This document shows positions 17,127-26,584 of a DNA stretch of 64,000 nucleotides, piece by piece. The DNA is taken from positions 62,001 to 126,000 of the forward strand of contig JBAZXA010000005.1 of assembly GCA_041660045.1 (NCBI GenBank), read 5' to 3'. Made by a program: the position numbers and the translations under genes. Under the pieces are notes generated by a model, which was not told where the DNA came from, did not search any database, and was given only the letters and a program-made list of their open reading frames with translations. Numbering within the stretch: position 1 is the first letter of the stretch; each line of letters opens with the position of its first letter. This DNA is from WM-3-3 sp041660045 (GTDB lineage: Bacteria; Pseudomonadota; Gammaproteobacteria; Methylococcales; Methylomonadaceae).

Positions 17127-18300
17127 GATGCACCTCTACGCTATTTTGCCCTGCTTCGGCAGATTGAATTTTAACTTGTAACGCTTTGTTGCTTTCTAAT
17201 TGTTGTTTAAATTGTTCCAGTTGGCTAATGTCCGGTGCCGATAATTGCAGTTGTAAACTGTCGTTAACAAACTCAAGCTGCTTTAGCTGAAATCCCGGCT
17301 GAGCAGAAAGTGTACTACCTGTTTGATAAAGCAAGCGCATAAATTGGCTGCCTAAACGGGTTTGTTGTTTACCCAGCTCTGCCAATTGCTGCTCAGCCTG
17401 AACTTTGATGTTGACGATGCGTTTAATGTCAGGGAAGGTGTCTTTAAATAAGGCCTCGGTTTGTGTTTCTATCGTGGCTAACCGTGCTTTTTGCTGCCAA
17501 TAACCATAATATAAGGTGCCAGTTTGCAACACCATGGCCAACACCACCACGGCCACAACGGGTATGGCTAAACGCCATTGCCAAGGGCCAGTGTTGGCTG
17601 GCCGATAAGGCCCTACCAATAAATTAAAGCGCTGCCCTAATTGGGCTACCCCATTCGCCAGCACGGGTAAAACCTCAGCTATATGGTCCATTTGATTGAC
17701 TGGTAAACCAGATATATCAGTAAGTGTGTGCCCAACATCCAGTTGCAAAATATTTAAGCCCAATAAACCTGATTGGCTATGGACTAATTTTTCAGCAACG
17801 TTAGGCAACATGGTTTGCTCTATGCCACCACCCAACCAGGTATCATAACGCCAGACAACTTCGTCGCCATCTACTAACACAGTCACGTATTGCGCCTGGC
17901 TGGGTAAGCATAAAGCTAGCGGATAGACATGGCTAATATTTAGCCCTGCAGCCTTAAACGGGGCTAAATAGCTTTCAAATGTAAACTTGCTGGTAGCTGC
18001 TACAAACACTTTATCTTGTTGTTTATAACTAACCAAGTGGTAGTTTTCCACTTCGTCTGCCAGTAAATCTTCTAAGGCGAAGGGCAAGGCTTTAGCAATT
18101 TGGCTAGGGCTTTTTACCGGTAGTTCCAGCACTAACAACAAAATATCAACAGCGGACATTAATAATGTCACGGGCTTATCTAAAACAGCCTCGGCCATGT
18201 CTTGTAAACTGCCCCGCTGAATATGCGCATCCGCGGTATCCAGCAATAGCCATTCGACGCTATCATCTGGCCGCCATCGGGCTAGATAACGCTCATTCAT
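17107..18300 (-). CDS. gspL: Type II secretion platform protein GspL
   Basis: Links the GspE ATPase to the membrane. I start at the ATG at 18300 (397 residues): AGGAG lies about 10 bases upstream and the protein then begins MNERYLARWRPDDSVEWLLL, like other GspL. A longer frame to 18399 lies inside gspK and adds a non-homologous leader. The cytosolic actin-like domain (about 1-235) is followed by one membrane helix (LAIPVVAVVVLAMVLQTGTL) and a periplasmic domain. It overlaps gspK by 8 bp and gspM by 20 bp. Confidence 0.93.
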   Translation of the reverse strand: MNERYLARWRPDDSVEWLLLDTADAHIQRGSLQDMAEAVLDKPVTLLMSAVDILLLVLELPVKSPSQIAKALPFALEDLLADEVENYHLVSYKQQDKVFVAATSKFTFESYLAPFKAAGLNISHVYPLALCLPSQAQYVTVLVDGDEVVWRYDTWLGGGIEQTMLPNVAEKLVHSQSGLLGLNILQLDVGHTLTDISGLPVNQMDHIAEVLPVLANGVAQLGQRFNLLVGPYRPANTGPWQWRLAIPVVAVVVLAMVLQTGTLYYGYWQQKARLATIETQTEALFKDTFPDIKRIVNIKVQAEQQLAELGKQQTRLGSQFMRLLYQTGSTLSAQPGFQLKQLEFVNDSLQLQLSAPDISQLEQFKQQLESNKALQVKIQSAEAGQNSVEVHLEIKQK

Positions 18301-19240
18301 AAAATGGGCTCCTGCGCGAGCGTGTGATAATGCTGACCTTACCTTCTTTATCCCGATATAATTGGGATTGGAACACCAATGCGTTGTTGTCCATTTCAAC
18401 TTTCCCTGATACCAAAAAATGTTTGCTGGTGACGCCTAAAGTGTCTTTATTAACTTCAATACCGGCCATGGCTTCGTCTTTTAAAAACTCGTCCACTTTA
18501 TCAAACGGCTTGCCATTCGCCCGATAAATAGATTCCGCTTTGTCTTTGCTAATATCATCGGCAAGGCAACGCAGCACTACTGCACTGGCCGTATTGATAT
18601 TGAGTTGCTCATAATCTTTGGCAACATAAATATAGTTTTGTAGCTTATGGACATCTTTTACCGTAACTCCCTGCACTTTTAACAGTTCGTTAACATCGGC
18701 AAAAATACGGTTTGCCGATCGGTATGGCGGCAATAAAGCCGTATAAGTCTCATCTTCAGCACCTTCGGGATAGCGGATTTCCTGGTCTTCATCCATCCAA
18801 TCCAAGATGGGTTCTATCAATTCGGGCTTTATATCCAAATAAACAAACAAGCGTTTCAAACGTTGCACATCTTGCTCGCTGGGCTTGCCCTCCACCAACA
18901 AATTATTCAGGTTGATACGGCCTTGTAACTCTGTGATATTAGCCTCTAAAGTGCCACCTGGAATAGATTTGGGTTTTAACGGTTTATCCCAGACATCTTT
19001 AGCAGCATCAAACTTGTTTTTATCAAAATCTTCCTGTAACCGTCCTTTAGCCCAAGCTTCCATCGCGTGTAAATATTCCCAGGCTTGGTTAGAGCGCAGC
19101 TGATTTTGGGTGCGCCGTATATCAAATTGCCGACTGCTGGACATCGAAACCAACACCACGGTGACCACGGCCAAAACAAGCAAAACGGTAATCAAGGCAA
19201 TGCCCTGCTGCTTAGGCAATTTATGCGGCACAGACATCAT
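18293..19240 (-). CDS. gspK: Type II secretion minor pseudopilin GspK
   Basis: Caps the pseudopilus tip with GspI and GspJ. The prepilin signal is KLPKQQG followed by IALITVLLVLAVVTVVLVSM; position +5 after the cleaved Gly is Thr, not Glu, as is normal for GspK. A large helical domain follows (315 residues in all), with the GspK signatures NLNNLL (here INLNNLLV), DWMDEDQE and YRSANR. ATGA-type 4-bp overlap with gspJ. Confidence 0.96.
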   Translation of the reverse strand: MMSVPHKLPKQQGIALITVLLVLAVVTVVLVSMSSSRQFDIRRTQNQLRSNQAWEYLHAMEAWAKGRLQEDFDKNKFDAAKDVWDKPLKPKSIPGGTLEANITELQGRINLNNLLVEGKPSEQDVQRLKRLFVYLDIKPELIEPILDWMDEDQEIRYPEGAEDETYTALLPPYRSANRIFADVNELLKVQGVTVKDVHKLQNYIYVAKDYEQLNINTASAVVLRCLADDISKDKAESIYRANGKPFDKVDEFLKDEAMAGIEVNKDTLGVTSKHFLVSGKVEMDNNALVFQSQLYRDKEGKVSIITRSRRSPFYE

Positions 19241-19824
19241 TGATGCAGTAAAAAAGCATGCTGGAGTGTCCCCAAACCTTCTACGTTAAACTCAAATTGC
19301 AGCGCTAATGGAATGGTTTTTGTTTCCCCAATAAATGGCCGCCAACTATGTGATTCAGCCTCATAAATTTTTACTTCAACCTGTTTAGCATCGAGCAATT
19401 TTCTGCGCCGGTGTTGCGTTTGCGGGGTTCTATCCAATAAAGCCCAGACTTGCCGGTATAAGCTGCCATTTTCAAACCGATAACTTACCCGTTGCAAACT
19501 GTTGCCTACGGCGTTTTCAGTCCAAACCGGCACACTGCGGGTAAGGTTGAGGATTTCACTGCCATGGCCGTTAGTAAATGCCGGTTCAGGGCTACCCAGC
19601 TCATCGCGGACCGGTCTATCGATAGCTTGGCTTAAATCTTCATTCAACAAATATAAGGTTGTTTGTAGTTGCGCCAATTGCGCCGACCTAGGTTCGGTTG
19701 CAGCACGCGCATCCAGCACCGCTGCCAAACCGGCGTAGGCCATGATCGACAATATGGCAAATATTGCCAAGGCGATTAAAATTTCCAATAGAGTAAAACC
19801 TTGTTGCCGGCTAACTCGCTTCAT
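19237..19824 (-). CDS. gspJ: Type II secretion minor pseudopilin GspJ
   Basis: Pseudopilus tip component. The prepilin peptidase site is QQG followed by FTLLEILIALAIFAILSIMA, with Glu at +5. The body contains RPVRDELGSPEPAF and a beta-rich domain with the usual GspJ patterns (LNEDLSQAIDRPVRD). Length is 195 residues. It overlaps gspI and gspK by 4 bp each, so translation is coupled through this block. Confidence 0.96.
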   Translation of the reverse strand: MKRVSRQQGFTLLEILIALAIFAILSIMAYAGLAAVLDARAATEPRSAQLAQLQTTLYLLNEDLSQAIDRPVRDELGSPEPAFTNGHGSEILNLTRSVPVWTENAVGNSLQRVSYRFENGSLYRQVWALLDRTPQTQHRRRKLLDAKQVEVKIYEAESHSWRPFIGETKTIPLALQFEFNVEGLGTLQHAFLLHQ

Positions 19825-20198
19825 TTGGTTTTAAGCACAGTACTGGTTAAACTGGCATAAGGATTTTTTTCCCCAACTAAGAAAACATCAATCTGGTAAT
19901 GCCAAACCCCGGCAATATTGCTAGACCCACGCTTTGCGCGCCAATACCAGCGCCGGCCTAACATATCATCAAAACCTTCCAAGTGTTCTGGCCTTTCTTT
20001 ATCCAGTTGTAACAACACCGCATGATTATTGGCAACCGAGGCCGCAACTGTTTTATTTTCTAAATACCTAAGATTATTAATATTTTCAGCAGTAATTTTA
20101 ATCGTGCCAGCCATCACTATCGCCAGTAATGCCAAGGCAATCAATACTTCCAGTAAGGTAAAGCCTTGGCTCAAGCCACCCGGTCTAGAATTGATCAT
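19821..20198 (-). CDS. gspI: Type II secretion minor pseudopilin GspI
   Basis: Nucleates the pseudopilus tip. The cleavage site is SQG followed by FTLLEVLIALALLAIVMAG, Glu at +5. A short beta domain follows, with WYWRAK and Leu/Ile strands as in other GspI. Length is 125 residues, normal. Overlaps gspH and gspJ by 4 bp each. Confidence 0.95.
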   Translation of the reverse strand: MINSRPGGLSQGFTLLEVLIALALLAIVMAGTIKITAENINNLRYLENKTVAASVANNHAVLLQLDKERPEHLEGFDDMLGRRWYWRAKRGSSNIAGVWHYQIDVFLVGEKNPYASLTSTVLKTK

Positions 20199-20707
20199 CG
20201 CCGAGCTTCGGTGCTAACAAGCAAGCCATCTTCTGAGCTATTACTGACGACAAAAACGCTGTCGCTTTTATCCGCTGTCACCTTGATTTGAAATAGCGGC
20301 ATTTCACCGTCTGGGCTTAAAAAAATTTGCGGCTGGGCATCCACACCCAATACCGGCACTGTTTTTAGCTTGACCACAGAGCGCTCCATCATCAGCGCCA
20401 TTTGCACTTGAGGGTTTAATGTGCGCAATCTAAATAAATCATCCTTTGTTTCAGGCTGCCATTGTTTTTTTTGCAACACTGCAAAACGGTAACCTTTTTT
20501 AAACACTTCCAAACCGATAACGCCCCCACTGGCAATGGCTTCTTGCGAGGCTAAGGCCAATAACCGGGATAACCTTTCAGCTTCCAATTTTTGTTGGTCG
20601 CGCGGGTCAGCTGTGCCCATGGACAATAGCGCAAGGCCGGTAATCAAGCCTACCAACACCATGGTTATCAATAGCTCAATTAAGGTAAAGCCTTTGCCAG
20701 TGGCCAT
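20195..20707 (-). CDS. gspH: Type II secretion minor pseudopilin GspH
   Basis: Prepilin-like N terminus (GKG, then FTLIELLITMVLVGLITGLA, Glu at +5) followed by a beta-sandwich domain (GVIGLEVFKKGYRFAVL) as in GspH or FimT-like proteins. It connects the GspG filament to the tip. Length is 170 residues. The gap to gspG is 16 bp. Confidence 0.93.
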   Translation of the reverse strand: MATGKGFTLIELLITMVLVGLITGLALLSMGTADPRDQQKLEAERLSRLLALASQEAIASGGVIGLEVFKKGYRFAVLQKKQWQPETKDDLFRLRTLNPQVQMALMMERSVVKLKTVPVLGVDAQPQIFLSPDGEMPLFQIKVTADKSDSVFVVSNSSEDGLLVSTEARR

Positions 20708-20723
20708 GTTTAAGCCATAAGCT

Positions 20724-21155
20724 TTATTTTAAGTTCCAATTGGTGATATCAGCCGCCGCTTCGACACCACCTTCTACACCATCGGCACCATAAGAATACA
20801 AATCAAACTCGCCATGGATACCAGGCTTTAGATATAAATAGGTTTTGCCCCACGCGTCGACGGGCACTTTATCCAGATAGCCACCTTGTTTCCAATGGCT
20901 ACCCTCTGGCAAACCAGCGGGTTTGGTAACGAGAGCCTCTAAACCTTGTTCGGTAGTGGGGTAGCTAAAATTATCTAGCCGATATAAATCTAAAGCCGCA
21001 GTAATCGCCCTGATGTCTTGTTGGGTACGGGTAGCCCTGGCTTCATCTGGCCTGCCCATGATTTTTGGGACAATAATTGAAGCCAAAATACCTAAAATAA
21101 CTACCACAATCATGACTTCAATCAAAGTGAAGCCCTTATTTTTTTTATGCGCCAT
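20724..21155 (-). CDS. gspG: Type II secretion major pseudopilin GspG
   Basis: Main subunit of the pseudopilus. I use the ATG at 21155 (143 residues); a TTG two codons upstream is less likely. The leader is MAHKKNKG, cleaved before FTLIEVMIVVVILGILASI with Glu at +5. The body shows family signatures: PTTEQGLEALVTKP, YLDKVPVDAWGKTYLY and GEFDLYSYGADG, the last being the calcium-binding loop region. An 89- to 95-bp spacer with two small hairpins separates it from gspF, the largest gap inside the operon. Confidence 0.97.
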   Translation of the reverse strand: MAHKKNKGFTLIEVMIVVVILGILASIIVPKIMGRPDEARATRTQQDIRAITAALDLYRLDNFSYPTTEQGLEALVTKPAGLPEGSHWKQGGYLDKVPVDAWGKTYLYLKPGIHGEFDLYSYGADGVEGGVEAAADITNWNLK

Positions 21156-21188
21156 AATCAATTCTTTATGTTAATGGATTAAAATTAG

Positions 21189-21235
21189 CCCGCGCAAAGC
21201 CGGGTGTAAATACTTAGCAGGCTGGTTTCACCAGC
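21189..21235 (-). promoter_or_regulatory. Two small hairpins in the gspF-gspG spacer
   Basis: The spacer folds into GCTGGT-ttc-ACCAGC (21221-21235, perfect 6-bp stem, written on the plus strand) and a weaker CCCG/CGGG stem (21189-21204). Neither has a strong U-tract. They could stabilise or process the mRNA so that the major pseudopilin is made in excess; this is inference. Confidence 0.35.
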
Positions 21236-21250
21236 AGGTGTTGGTTAGGC

Positions 21251-22462
21251 TTAATGGACTAGCTGATTCATTTCAAAAATCGGCAACAAAATAGCCAATA
21301 CGATGGCCAACACCACCAACCCCATAAATAATATCAGTGCCGGTTCAAATAAACCTAAAGTCATTTCAGTTAAGGCTTGGATGTCGCGCTCCTGATCATC
21401 TGCAGCACTGGCCAGCATTTTAGGAAGTTGTCCACTAGCTTCACCACTGGCCACTAAATGGATAGTGACAGGTGGAAATAAACCACTGGCTTCCATCGCC
21501 TTGTTTAAACTTTGCCCCTCCCTAACTTTCACCGCCGCATTTTCGACGGCTTTTTGCATGGCATTATTGGTCAGCACTTGGCTTGCGATTTTCAAAGCCT
21601 GCAATAGTTCCACGCCGCTATTGGTCAATATCGCTAAAGTACGGGTAAAACGTGCGGTATTCATACCTTTGGCAAAACTGGCAATAAACGGCGCCCGCAG
21701 TAAAAACCGGTGATAACGCATACGGGGTTCCGGCAAACGCAACAAAGCCTGGCCGCCGGCAATTAAGCCAATAACCACTAAAAGCAAAATAAAACCATAG
21801 TGTTTAAAAAAATCGCTTAACGCTATCAACACGCGGGTAATCGTGGGCAACTCCTGCCCCAACTTATCAAACACACTCGTTATTTCGGGCACCACATAAG
21901 CCAATAAGCCAATAACCACTAATAAAGATACGGAGGTCAGCATCACCGGATAGATCATTGCCATTTGCAGCTTGCTGTGTAACTGGCCTTTATCACTCAA
22001 GTAATCGGCCAAGCGTTGCAAAACTTGGTCCAACTTTCCTGAAGACTCGCCAGCTTCAACGGTAGCGCGGTATAACGGGGGAAACGTACTGGGAAATGCA
22101 CTGCAGGCTTGCGCTAAGCTTTGGCCTTCCATAATCCGGCTTCTAACACCCAATAAAATCCGTTTAGCACGGGTAGATTCCAATTGCTTGGCGGTAATGC
22201 CCAGGGCTTCATCAATCGACAAGCCTGATCCTAATAGCGCTGCCATTTGCCGGGTAATATGTGCCAATTGGCGCATACTTATGCGTTGGCCAAAACCGAC
22301 GCCTTTATGAAGCAACTCTTTTTTTTGGACTTCTTGAATCTCCAGTAACGTCAGTTCGCTAGATTTTAGTTGTTGCCGGGCCGATTTAATGGTGTCACTT
22401 TCAATCGTGCCTTTTATGGTTTGGCCTTTGAGATTAATAGCCTGATATTCAAAAGCCGCCAT
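21251..22462 (-). CDS. gspF: Type II secretion inner-membrane platform protein GspF
   Basis: Polytopic core of the inner-membrane platform, 403 residues. Two repeated cytosolic helical domains (about 70-195 and 275-400) alternate with three membrane helices, the last at the C terminus (ALILFMGLVVLAIVLAILLPIF). Motifs such as FPPLYRATVEAGESSGKLDQVL and VASGEASGQLPKML, one per repeat, are diagnostic. The gene lies 3 bp after gspE. Confidence 0.97.
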   Translation of the reverse strand: MAAFEYQAINLKGQTIKGTIESDTIKSARQQLKSSELTLLEIQEVQKKELLHKGVGFGQRISMRQLAHITRQMAALLGSGLSIDEALGITAKQLESTRAKRILLGVRSRIMEGQSLAQACSAFPSTFPPLYRATVEAGESSGKLDQVLQRLADYLSDKGQLHSKLQMAMIYPVMLTSVSLLVVIGLLAYVVPEITSVFDKLGQELPTITRVLIALSDFFKHYGFILLLVVIGLIAGGQALLRLPEPRMRYHRFLLRAPFIASFAKGMNTARFTRTLAILTNSGVELLQALKIASQVLTNNAMQKAVENAAVKVREGQSLNKAMEASGLFPPVTIHLVASGEASGQLPKMLASAADDQERDIQALTEMTLGLFEPALILFMGLVVLAIVLAILLPIFEMNQLVH

Positions 22463-22465
22463 TGC

Positions 22466-23986
22466 TTAATCCTTTTGGGTAATGCGTATGGCTTCGTCCA
22501 GGCTGGTATCACCATTAAGGACTTTTTCCAAGGCGCTATGCTGTATGCTACGGGAAAACATCCGCGCTTGCTGTTCCAATACTTGATCACCTGCACATTC
22601 ATGGATTAGGTTACGCATCGTCCCATTGATAGGAATAATCTCAAAAATACCATCGCGGCCTTTATAGCCTGCTTGATGACATTCTGGGCAGCCTTGCGGC
22701 TGGTAAACAGTCACTTGGGTGATTTGCCCCTGATTTTCATAACCTAGTTTAGCCAAATCTTGCACGGGCACTGTCGTTGCCTGTTTACAAACTGGGCAAA
22801 GTTTACGCACTAAGCGCTGAGCTATTACGCCGACTAAACTGGAAGCCAGTAAAAACGGTTCCACACCCATATCACGTAACCGGGTAATGGCACCGACGGC
22901 TGTGTTGGTATGTAAGGTAGAGAGTACCAAATGCCCAGTTAAACTGGCTTGTACAGCAATTTCAGCAGTCTCACGGTCGCGAATTTCACCAACCATGACG
23001 ATATCAGGATCTTGCCTTAATATGGCACGCAAACCTTTGGCAAAGGTCATTTCAACTTTACTGTTTACTTGGGTTTGGCCTATGCCGTCCAAGTAAAACT
23101 CAATAGGGTCTTCTACCGTTAAGATATTGCGGCTGCGCTGGTTAAGCTGGTTAACGATGGCGTACAAACTGGTGGTTTTACCAGAACCCGTAGGCCCTGT
23201 TACTAGAATAATGCCATGCGGACGCGTGATCATGTCCTGTATGCTAGTCAGCTCATGGTCAGCCATACCCACTTGCTTTAAGCTAAGCTGATTGGCCTGT
23301 TTATCCAACAAACGCAGCACCACCCTTTCTCCATGTCCTGAGGGCAAGGTTGAAACCCGCACATCAACGGTACGTCCACCAATATTAAGTGAGATACGGC
23401 CATCTTGCGGCAAACGTTTTTCGGCAATATCAAGTTTGGCCATGACTTTAAGCCTAGAGATCACCATAGGCGCAAACTCACGTTGTGGCTCGATAATTTC
23501 CCGCAAAGTACCATCTACCCGAAAACGCACGACCATACGCTTTTCATAGGACTCAATATGAATATCAGAGGCATTCTCTTTGATGGCCTCGGTGAGTAAA
23601 GCATTAATCAAACGTATAATGGGGGCTTCATCTTCACTTTCCAGCAAATCTTCGGGCTTGGGTAAATGCTGCGCCATATCTGACAAATCAAGGTTTTCAT
23701 GCAAATCATTGACCATTTGCTGGGCATGGCCCGCTTTATGGCCATATACCGACTGCAAAAGGCTATCAAAATTAGCTTCTGAAATTTGCTCATAAACTGC
23801 CGTTTTAGCAACAAAGCGGCGAGTTTCCAGTAATGCGCTTAATGGCGTTTTTTCTATAAAAACCACACTGGCTAGTGCTGTGCCATAGTCTTTAATAACG
23901 ATACCATGGCGTTTGGCAAAACTGTAGGAAGGCAGCTTACTGAGACCGGCATTGATTAGTGTTGTATCCTCGGTAGCGATAGCCAT
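22466..23986 (-). CDS. gspE: Type II secretion ATPase GspE
   Basis: Cytosolic hexameric ATPase driving pseudopilus assembly, 506 residues. Walker A GPTGSGKT is at 264-271, the Asp box and Walker B follow (EDPIEF, ILRQDPDIVMVGEIRD), then a His box. Near the C terminus two Cys pairs (CPVC and CPEC) form the zinc-binding tetracysteine domain of classical GspE. The start is 2 bp after the gspD stop. Confidence 0.98.
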   Translation of the reverse strand: MAIATEDTTLINAGLSKLPSYSFAKRHGIVIKDYGTALASVVFIEKTPLSALLETRRFVAKTAVYEQISEANFDSLLQSVYGHKAGHAQQMVNDLHENLDLSDMAQHLPKPEDLLESEDEAPIIRLINALLTEAIKENASDIHIESYEKRMVVRFRVDGTLREIIEPQREFAPMVISRLKVMAKLDIAEKRLPQDGRISLNIGGRTVDVRVSTLPSGHGERVVLRLLDKQANQLSLKQVGMADHELTSIQDMITRPHGIILVTGPTGSGKTTSLYAIVNQLNQRSRNILTVEDPIEFYLDGIGQTQVNSKVEMTFAKGLRAILRQDPDIVMVGEIRDRETAEIAVQASLTGHLVLSTLHTNTAVGAITRLRDMGVEPFLLASSLVGVIAQRLVRKLCPVCKQATTVPVQDLAKLGYENQGQITQVTVYQPQGCPECHQAGYKGRDGIFEIIPINGTMRNLIHECAGDQVLEQQARMFSRSIQHSALEKVLNGDTSLDEAIRITQKD

Positions 23987-23988
23987 GA

Positions 23989-25914
23989 TTATCTAAGCGT
24001 TGGATTGGCCCCATCTTGCGGCACGGGTTCTGGTACAGGCCGCGTAGGGTTGGATTTGTTAAAATCTTCTAACAACGGCAATCTTTGATGTGGTTTTAAA
24101 AACACGCCCTTTTTTTGGGTTTCTTTTTCCAAATCCCTAATCTGACCGTATTTGCCTATGGTTACAATAGATGACTGGCTAGCGTCGCGCAAAATTTTAG
24201 GTTGCAAAAAAACCATCAAATTAGACTTGTCAGTTCCTATTTGGCTACTTTGGAATAAACGCCCCAAATACGGTATATCCCCCAAAATTGGTATCTTATT
24301 GACACCTTCCCTAAAATTATCGGTGATTAATCCCCCTAATACCAAGGTATTGCCATCATCCACTAACACTGATGTTTGAATTTCACGTTTGTCAAATTGC
24401 AAGCCTGCTGCCGAGGTTGTCGGGTTTACACTGGACACTTCCTGGGTAACTTTTAGCTTTACCGCATTGCCCGCGCTGATTTGCGGCAACACTTTCAGTT
24501 TAACCCCGACATCTTGACGCTGGATAGTTTGGAATGGATTACTACCACCGGTAGTTTGGTTGGTCGTAAATGAGCCTGTCACCAATGGTATATTTTGGCC
24601 TACGATAATACTGGCTTCTTCATTATCTAAGGTGACGATTGACGGTGTGGATAGTAAATTGACATTAGAATCACTGGCAAAAGCACTTAACAAAGCCCGT
24701 AATTGACCACCCGCAAAATAACCAATACTTAAACCTTGGCCAATTTGAGTGGCAAAATTAGCGATGCTGGAGCCGGTACTATTACTTGTGGGTAGCCGGG
24801 TTGTCGTCTGAAAACCATCAGTCGTTGAGCTAGTTTGCCATTCTATGCCTAATTCTTGGGCTTTGGTAAAATTCACTTCGGCGATTATTGCCTCTATATG
24901 CACTTGTGCCCTACGCACATCCAGCTGCCTGATCACCGATTTCAATGACCGCATTTCACTGCTTGGTGCGGTGATAACCAAGGCATTGGCTGACTCATCT
25001 GCGCGAATATCAATACCCGCCTTACCCGGTTTAGGTGCTGCTGATTGCGGCTGGCCATCTTTTTGTTCGACTACCCCGGTTAAGGTTTCCAGCAGTTCTT
25101 TAGCTAAGGCATAACGCATATAGATGACTTCAGTATTGCCGTCTTGTTCTAAAGGCGTATCCAAATTGGCAATTAGGGCACGGATTTGTAAGCGGGTATC
25201 CGTGTCCGCACTAAATAAAATACTATTGGTACGTTCATCAGCCACTAATGAGGTTGTTGACGCACCTGGCGCTTTGCCACCTTCTGTCGCTGAAATTAGG
25301 GTATTTAAAGGCTGGATCAATTCCGCCGCGCTGGCGTTTTTAAGATTGATAATCTCTATACGTTGATCATTGGTTTTATCGATTTGCTTAATGATCTCCA
25401 CTAAGCGGTTAACATTTGCCGCGGTATCAGAAAGAATTACTACATTGCTGTCCGGTACCGCCGCCAGAAAGGCATATTGTGGCATTAACGGCTGCAAAGT
25501 TTGTACTATCAACGTTGAACTGACATGCCGAAGCTGGATTATCCTGGTCAGCTGTTCATCACCATTGGCTGAGTTTGCCCGCAGTTCACTGTCTTCCCCA
25601 TCTTGCCGGGCATTGGTATTAGGCACTATTTTAATCACTTTGCCATTCGGAATTGCAGAATAGCCATGCACTTTAAGTATCGACAAAAACACATCATAAA
25701 CTTGTGCCGCTTTCATGGGGGTCGAGGTAACCACCGAAATATTGCCGGTAATCCTAGGATCAACAATAAAATTTTTACCAGTAGCATCGGCTACCGTTTC
25801 TATCAGTGTATGGATGTCTACATCTTTGAGGTTTAGCGTAAACTCATCTTTTTCTGCGGCTAGCGCTGTACAAAAAAACGTCAAAACCAGACCAATCAGT
25901 AAATGAATACGCAT
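23989..25914 (-). CDS. gspD: Type II secretion secretin GspD
   Basis: Outer-membrane channel. A signal peptide (MRIHLLIGLVLTFFCTALA) precedes the N0 domain (FTLNLKDVDIHTLIETVAD), three N1-N3 modules, and the secretin core with GQNIPLVTGSF and LKVLPQI-type strands, ending with ILGDIPYLGRLF. Length is 641 residues. The C-terminal tail beyond the core is Pro-rich; no pilotin gene (gspS) is visible here. It sits 20 bp after gspC. Confidence 0.98.
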   Translation of the reverse strand: MRIHLLIGLVLTFFCTALAAEKDEFTLNLKDVDIHTLIETVADATGKNFIVDPRITGNISVVTSTPMKAAQVYDVFLSILKVHGYSAIPNGKVIKIVPNTNARQDGEDSELRANSANGDEQLTRIIQLRHVSSTLIVQTLQPLMPQYAFLAAVPDSNVVILSDTAANVNRLVEIIKQIDKTNDQRIEIINLKNASAAELIQPLNTLISATEGGKAPGASTTSLVADERTNSILFSADTDTRLQIRALIANLDTPLEQDGNTEVIYMRYALAKELLETLTGVVEQKDGQPQSAAPKPGKAGIDIRADESANALVITAPSSEMRSLKSVIRQLDVRRAQVHIEAIIAEVNFTKAQELGIEWQTSSTTDGFQTTTRLPTSNSTGSSIANFATQIGQGLSIGYFAGGQLRALLSAFASDSNVNLLSTPSIVTLDNEEASIIVGQNIPLVTGSFTTNQTTGGSNPFQTIQRQDVGVKLKVLPQISAGNAVKLKVTQEVSSVNPTTSAAGLQFDKREIQTSVLVDDGNTLVLGGLITDNFREGVNKIPILGDIPYLGRLFQSSQIGTDKSNLMVFLQPKILRDASQSSIVTIGKYGQIRDLEKETQKKGVFLKPHQRLPLLEDFNKSNPTRPVPEPVPQDGANPTLR

Positions 25915-25934
25915 AACTTATTAATATTTGAAAT

Positions 25935-26456
25935 TTATTGAGTTTTAAGCAGAATGCCTTTCTTTCTATCCATAGAAAGCAATTCATTCTGTTGATTGTG
26001 CCGCAAGATAACCTGCTCTTGCGCAATTGATTCCAAAGTTGCCGAGCCGGGTAACTCATCCCCAGATTGATAGCGTTTTTGAACATGGTCTTCAGCTTCA
26101 ATTATGGCGTAGCTTGATTTTTTGTTACCCTGCCCTGGCAGAAAAAAAACCCCTAATAACTTCAGCTGCAGTTTAGTCTCTTGCGGGATAGCATTATCAC
26201 CCGACGCCAAACCCTGCCCAGGCAATGTTTGTTCAGGTGGCTGGCCAAACAAATGCCAATCTTTTATGGCAGTCATATCCATGGCCTCTTGTTTTGCTGT
26301 TTCTACACCCTGCCTAATTGGCTCAACAACTAGGTCTGATGGCGTCTGTTGGATGCTATTGATACTAGCCGCTATTACGTAAACTAAGTAAACCAGCGCT
26401 ATTAACAAAGGTATATGGGGTAAGGACCTATTCAGCAAGAGGGTGTATTTGGACAC
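25935..26456 (-). CDS. gspC: Type II secretion protein GspC, short form without PDZ domain
   Basis: Inner-membrane protein that contacts the secretin and helps select substrates. One membrane helix (about 14-34) is followed by a linker and the homology region (IKDWHLFG, then TKLQLKLLGVFF, YAIIE and VILRHNQQNELL). The protein ends at residue 173, right after the HR domain; classical GspC continues with a PDZ or coiled-coil domain to about 270 residues. As the first gene of the operon and placed directly before gspD its identity is firm. The upstream 128 bp should hold the operon promoter. Confidence 0.9.
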   Translation of the reverse strand: MSKYTLLLNRSLPHIPLLIALVYLVYVIAASINSIQQTPSDLVVEPIRQGVETAKQEAMDMTAIKDWHLFGQPPEQTLPGQGLASGDNAIPQETKLQLKLLGVFFLPGQGNKKSSYAIIEAEDHVQKRYQSGDELPGSATLESIAQEQVILRHNQQNELLSMDRKKGILLKTQ

Positions 26457-26584
26457 GTCAGAAATACAATTTGGTGCAATTAAGTAGCCTATTATCCGCT
26501 ATAAATATGACTGTATTATGACTCAGGCCTCAACACCACCCAATAGCCATATGAAAAAAAATCAGTAACCTCGACGTTTTACAC
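26457..26584. other. Probable gsp operon promoter region
   Basis: AT-rich 128-bp spacer between mtgA and gspC, both on the minus strand. It must hold the start signals for the 12-gene gsp operon and has TATAAAT-like and CATAAT-like hexamers, but I cannot choose a pair with confidence. Confidence 0.3.

Noticed and set aside
18301..18399. Longer gspL start
   Set aside because: The 33 extra codons lie fully within gspK and the shorter start has AGGAG and the family's usual N terminus.
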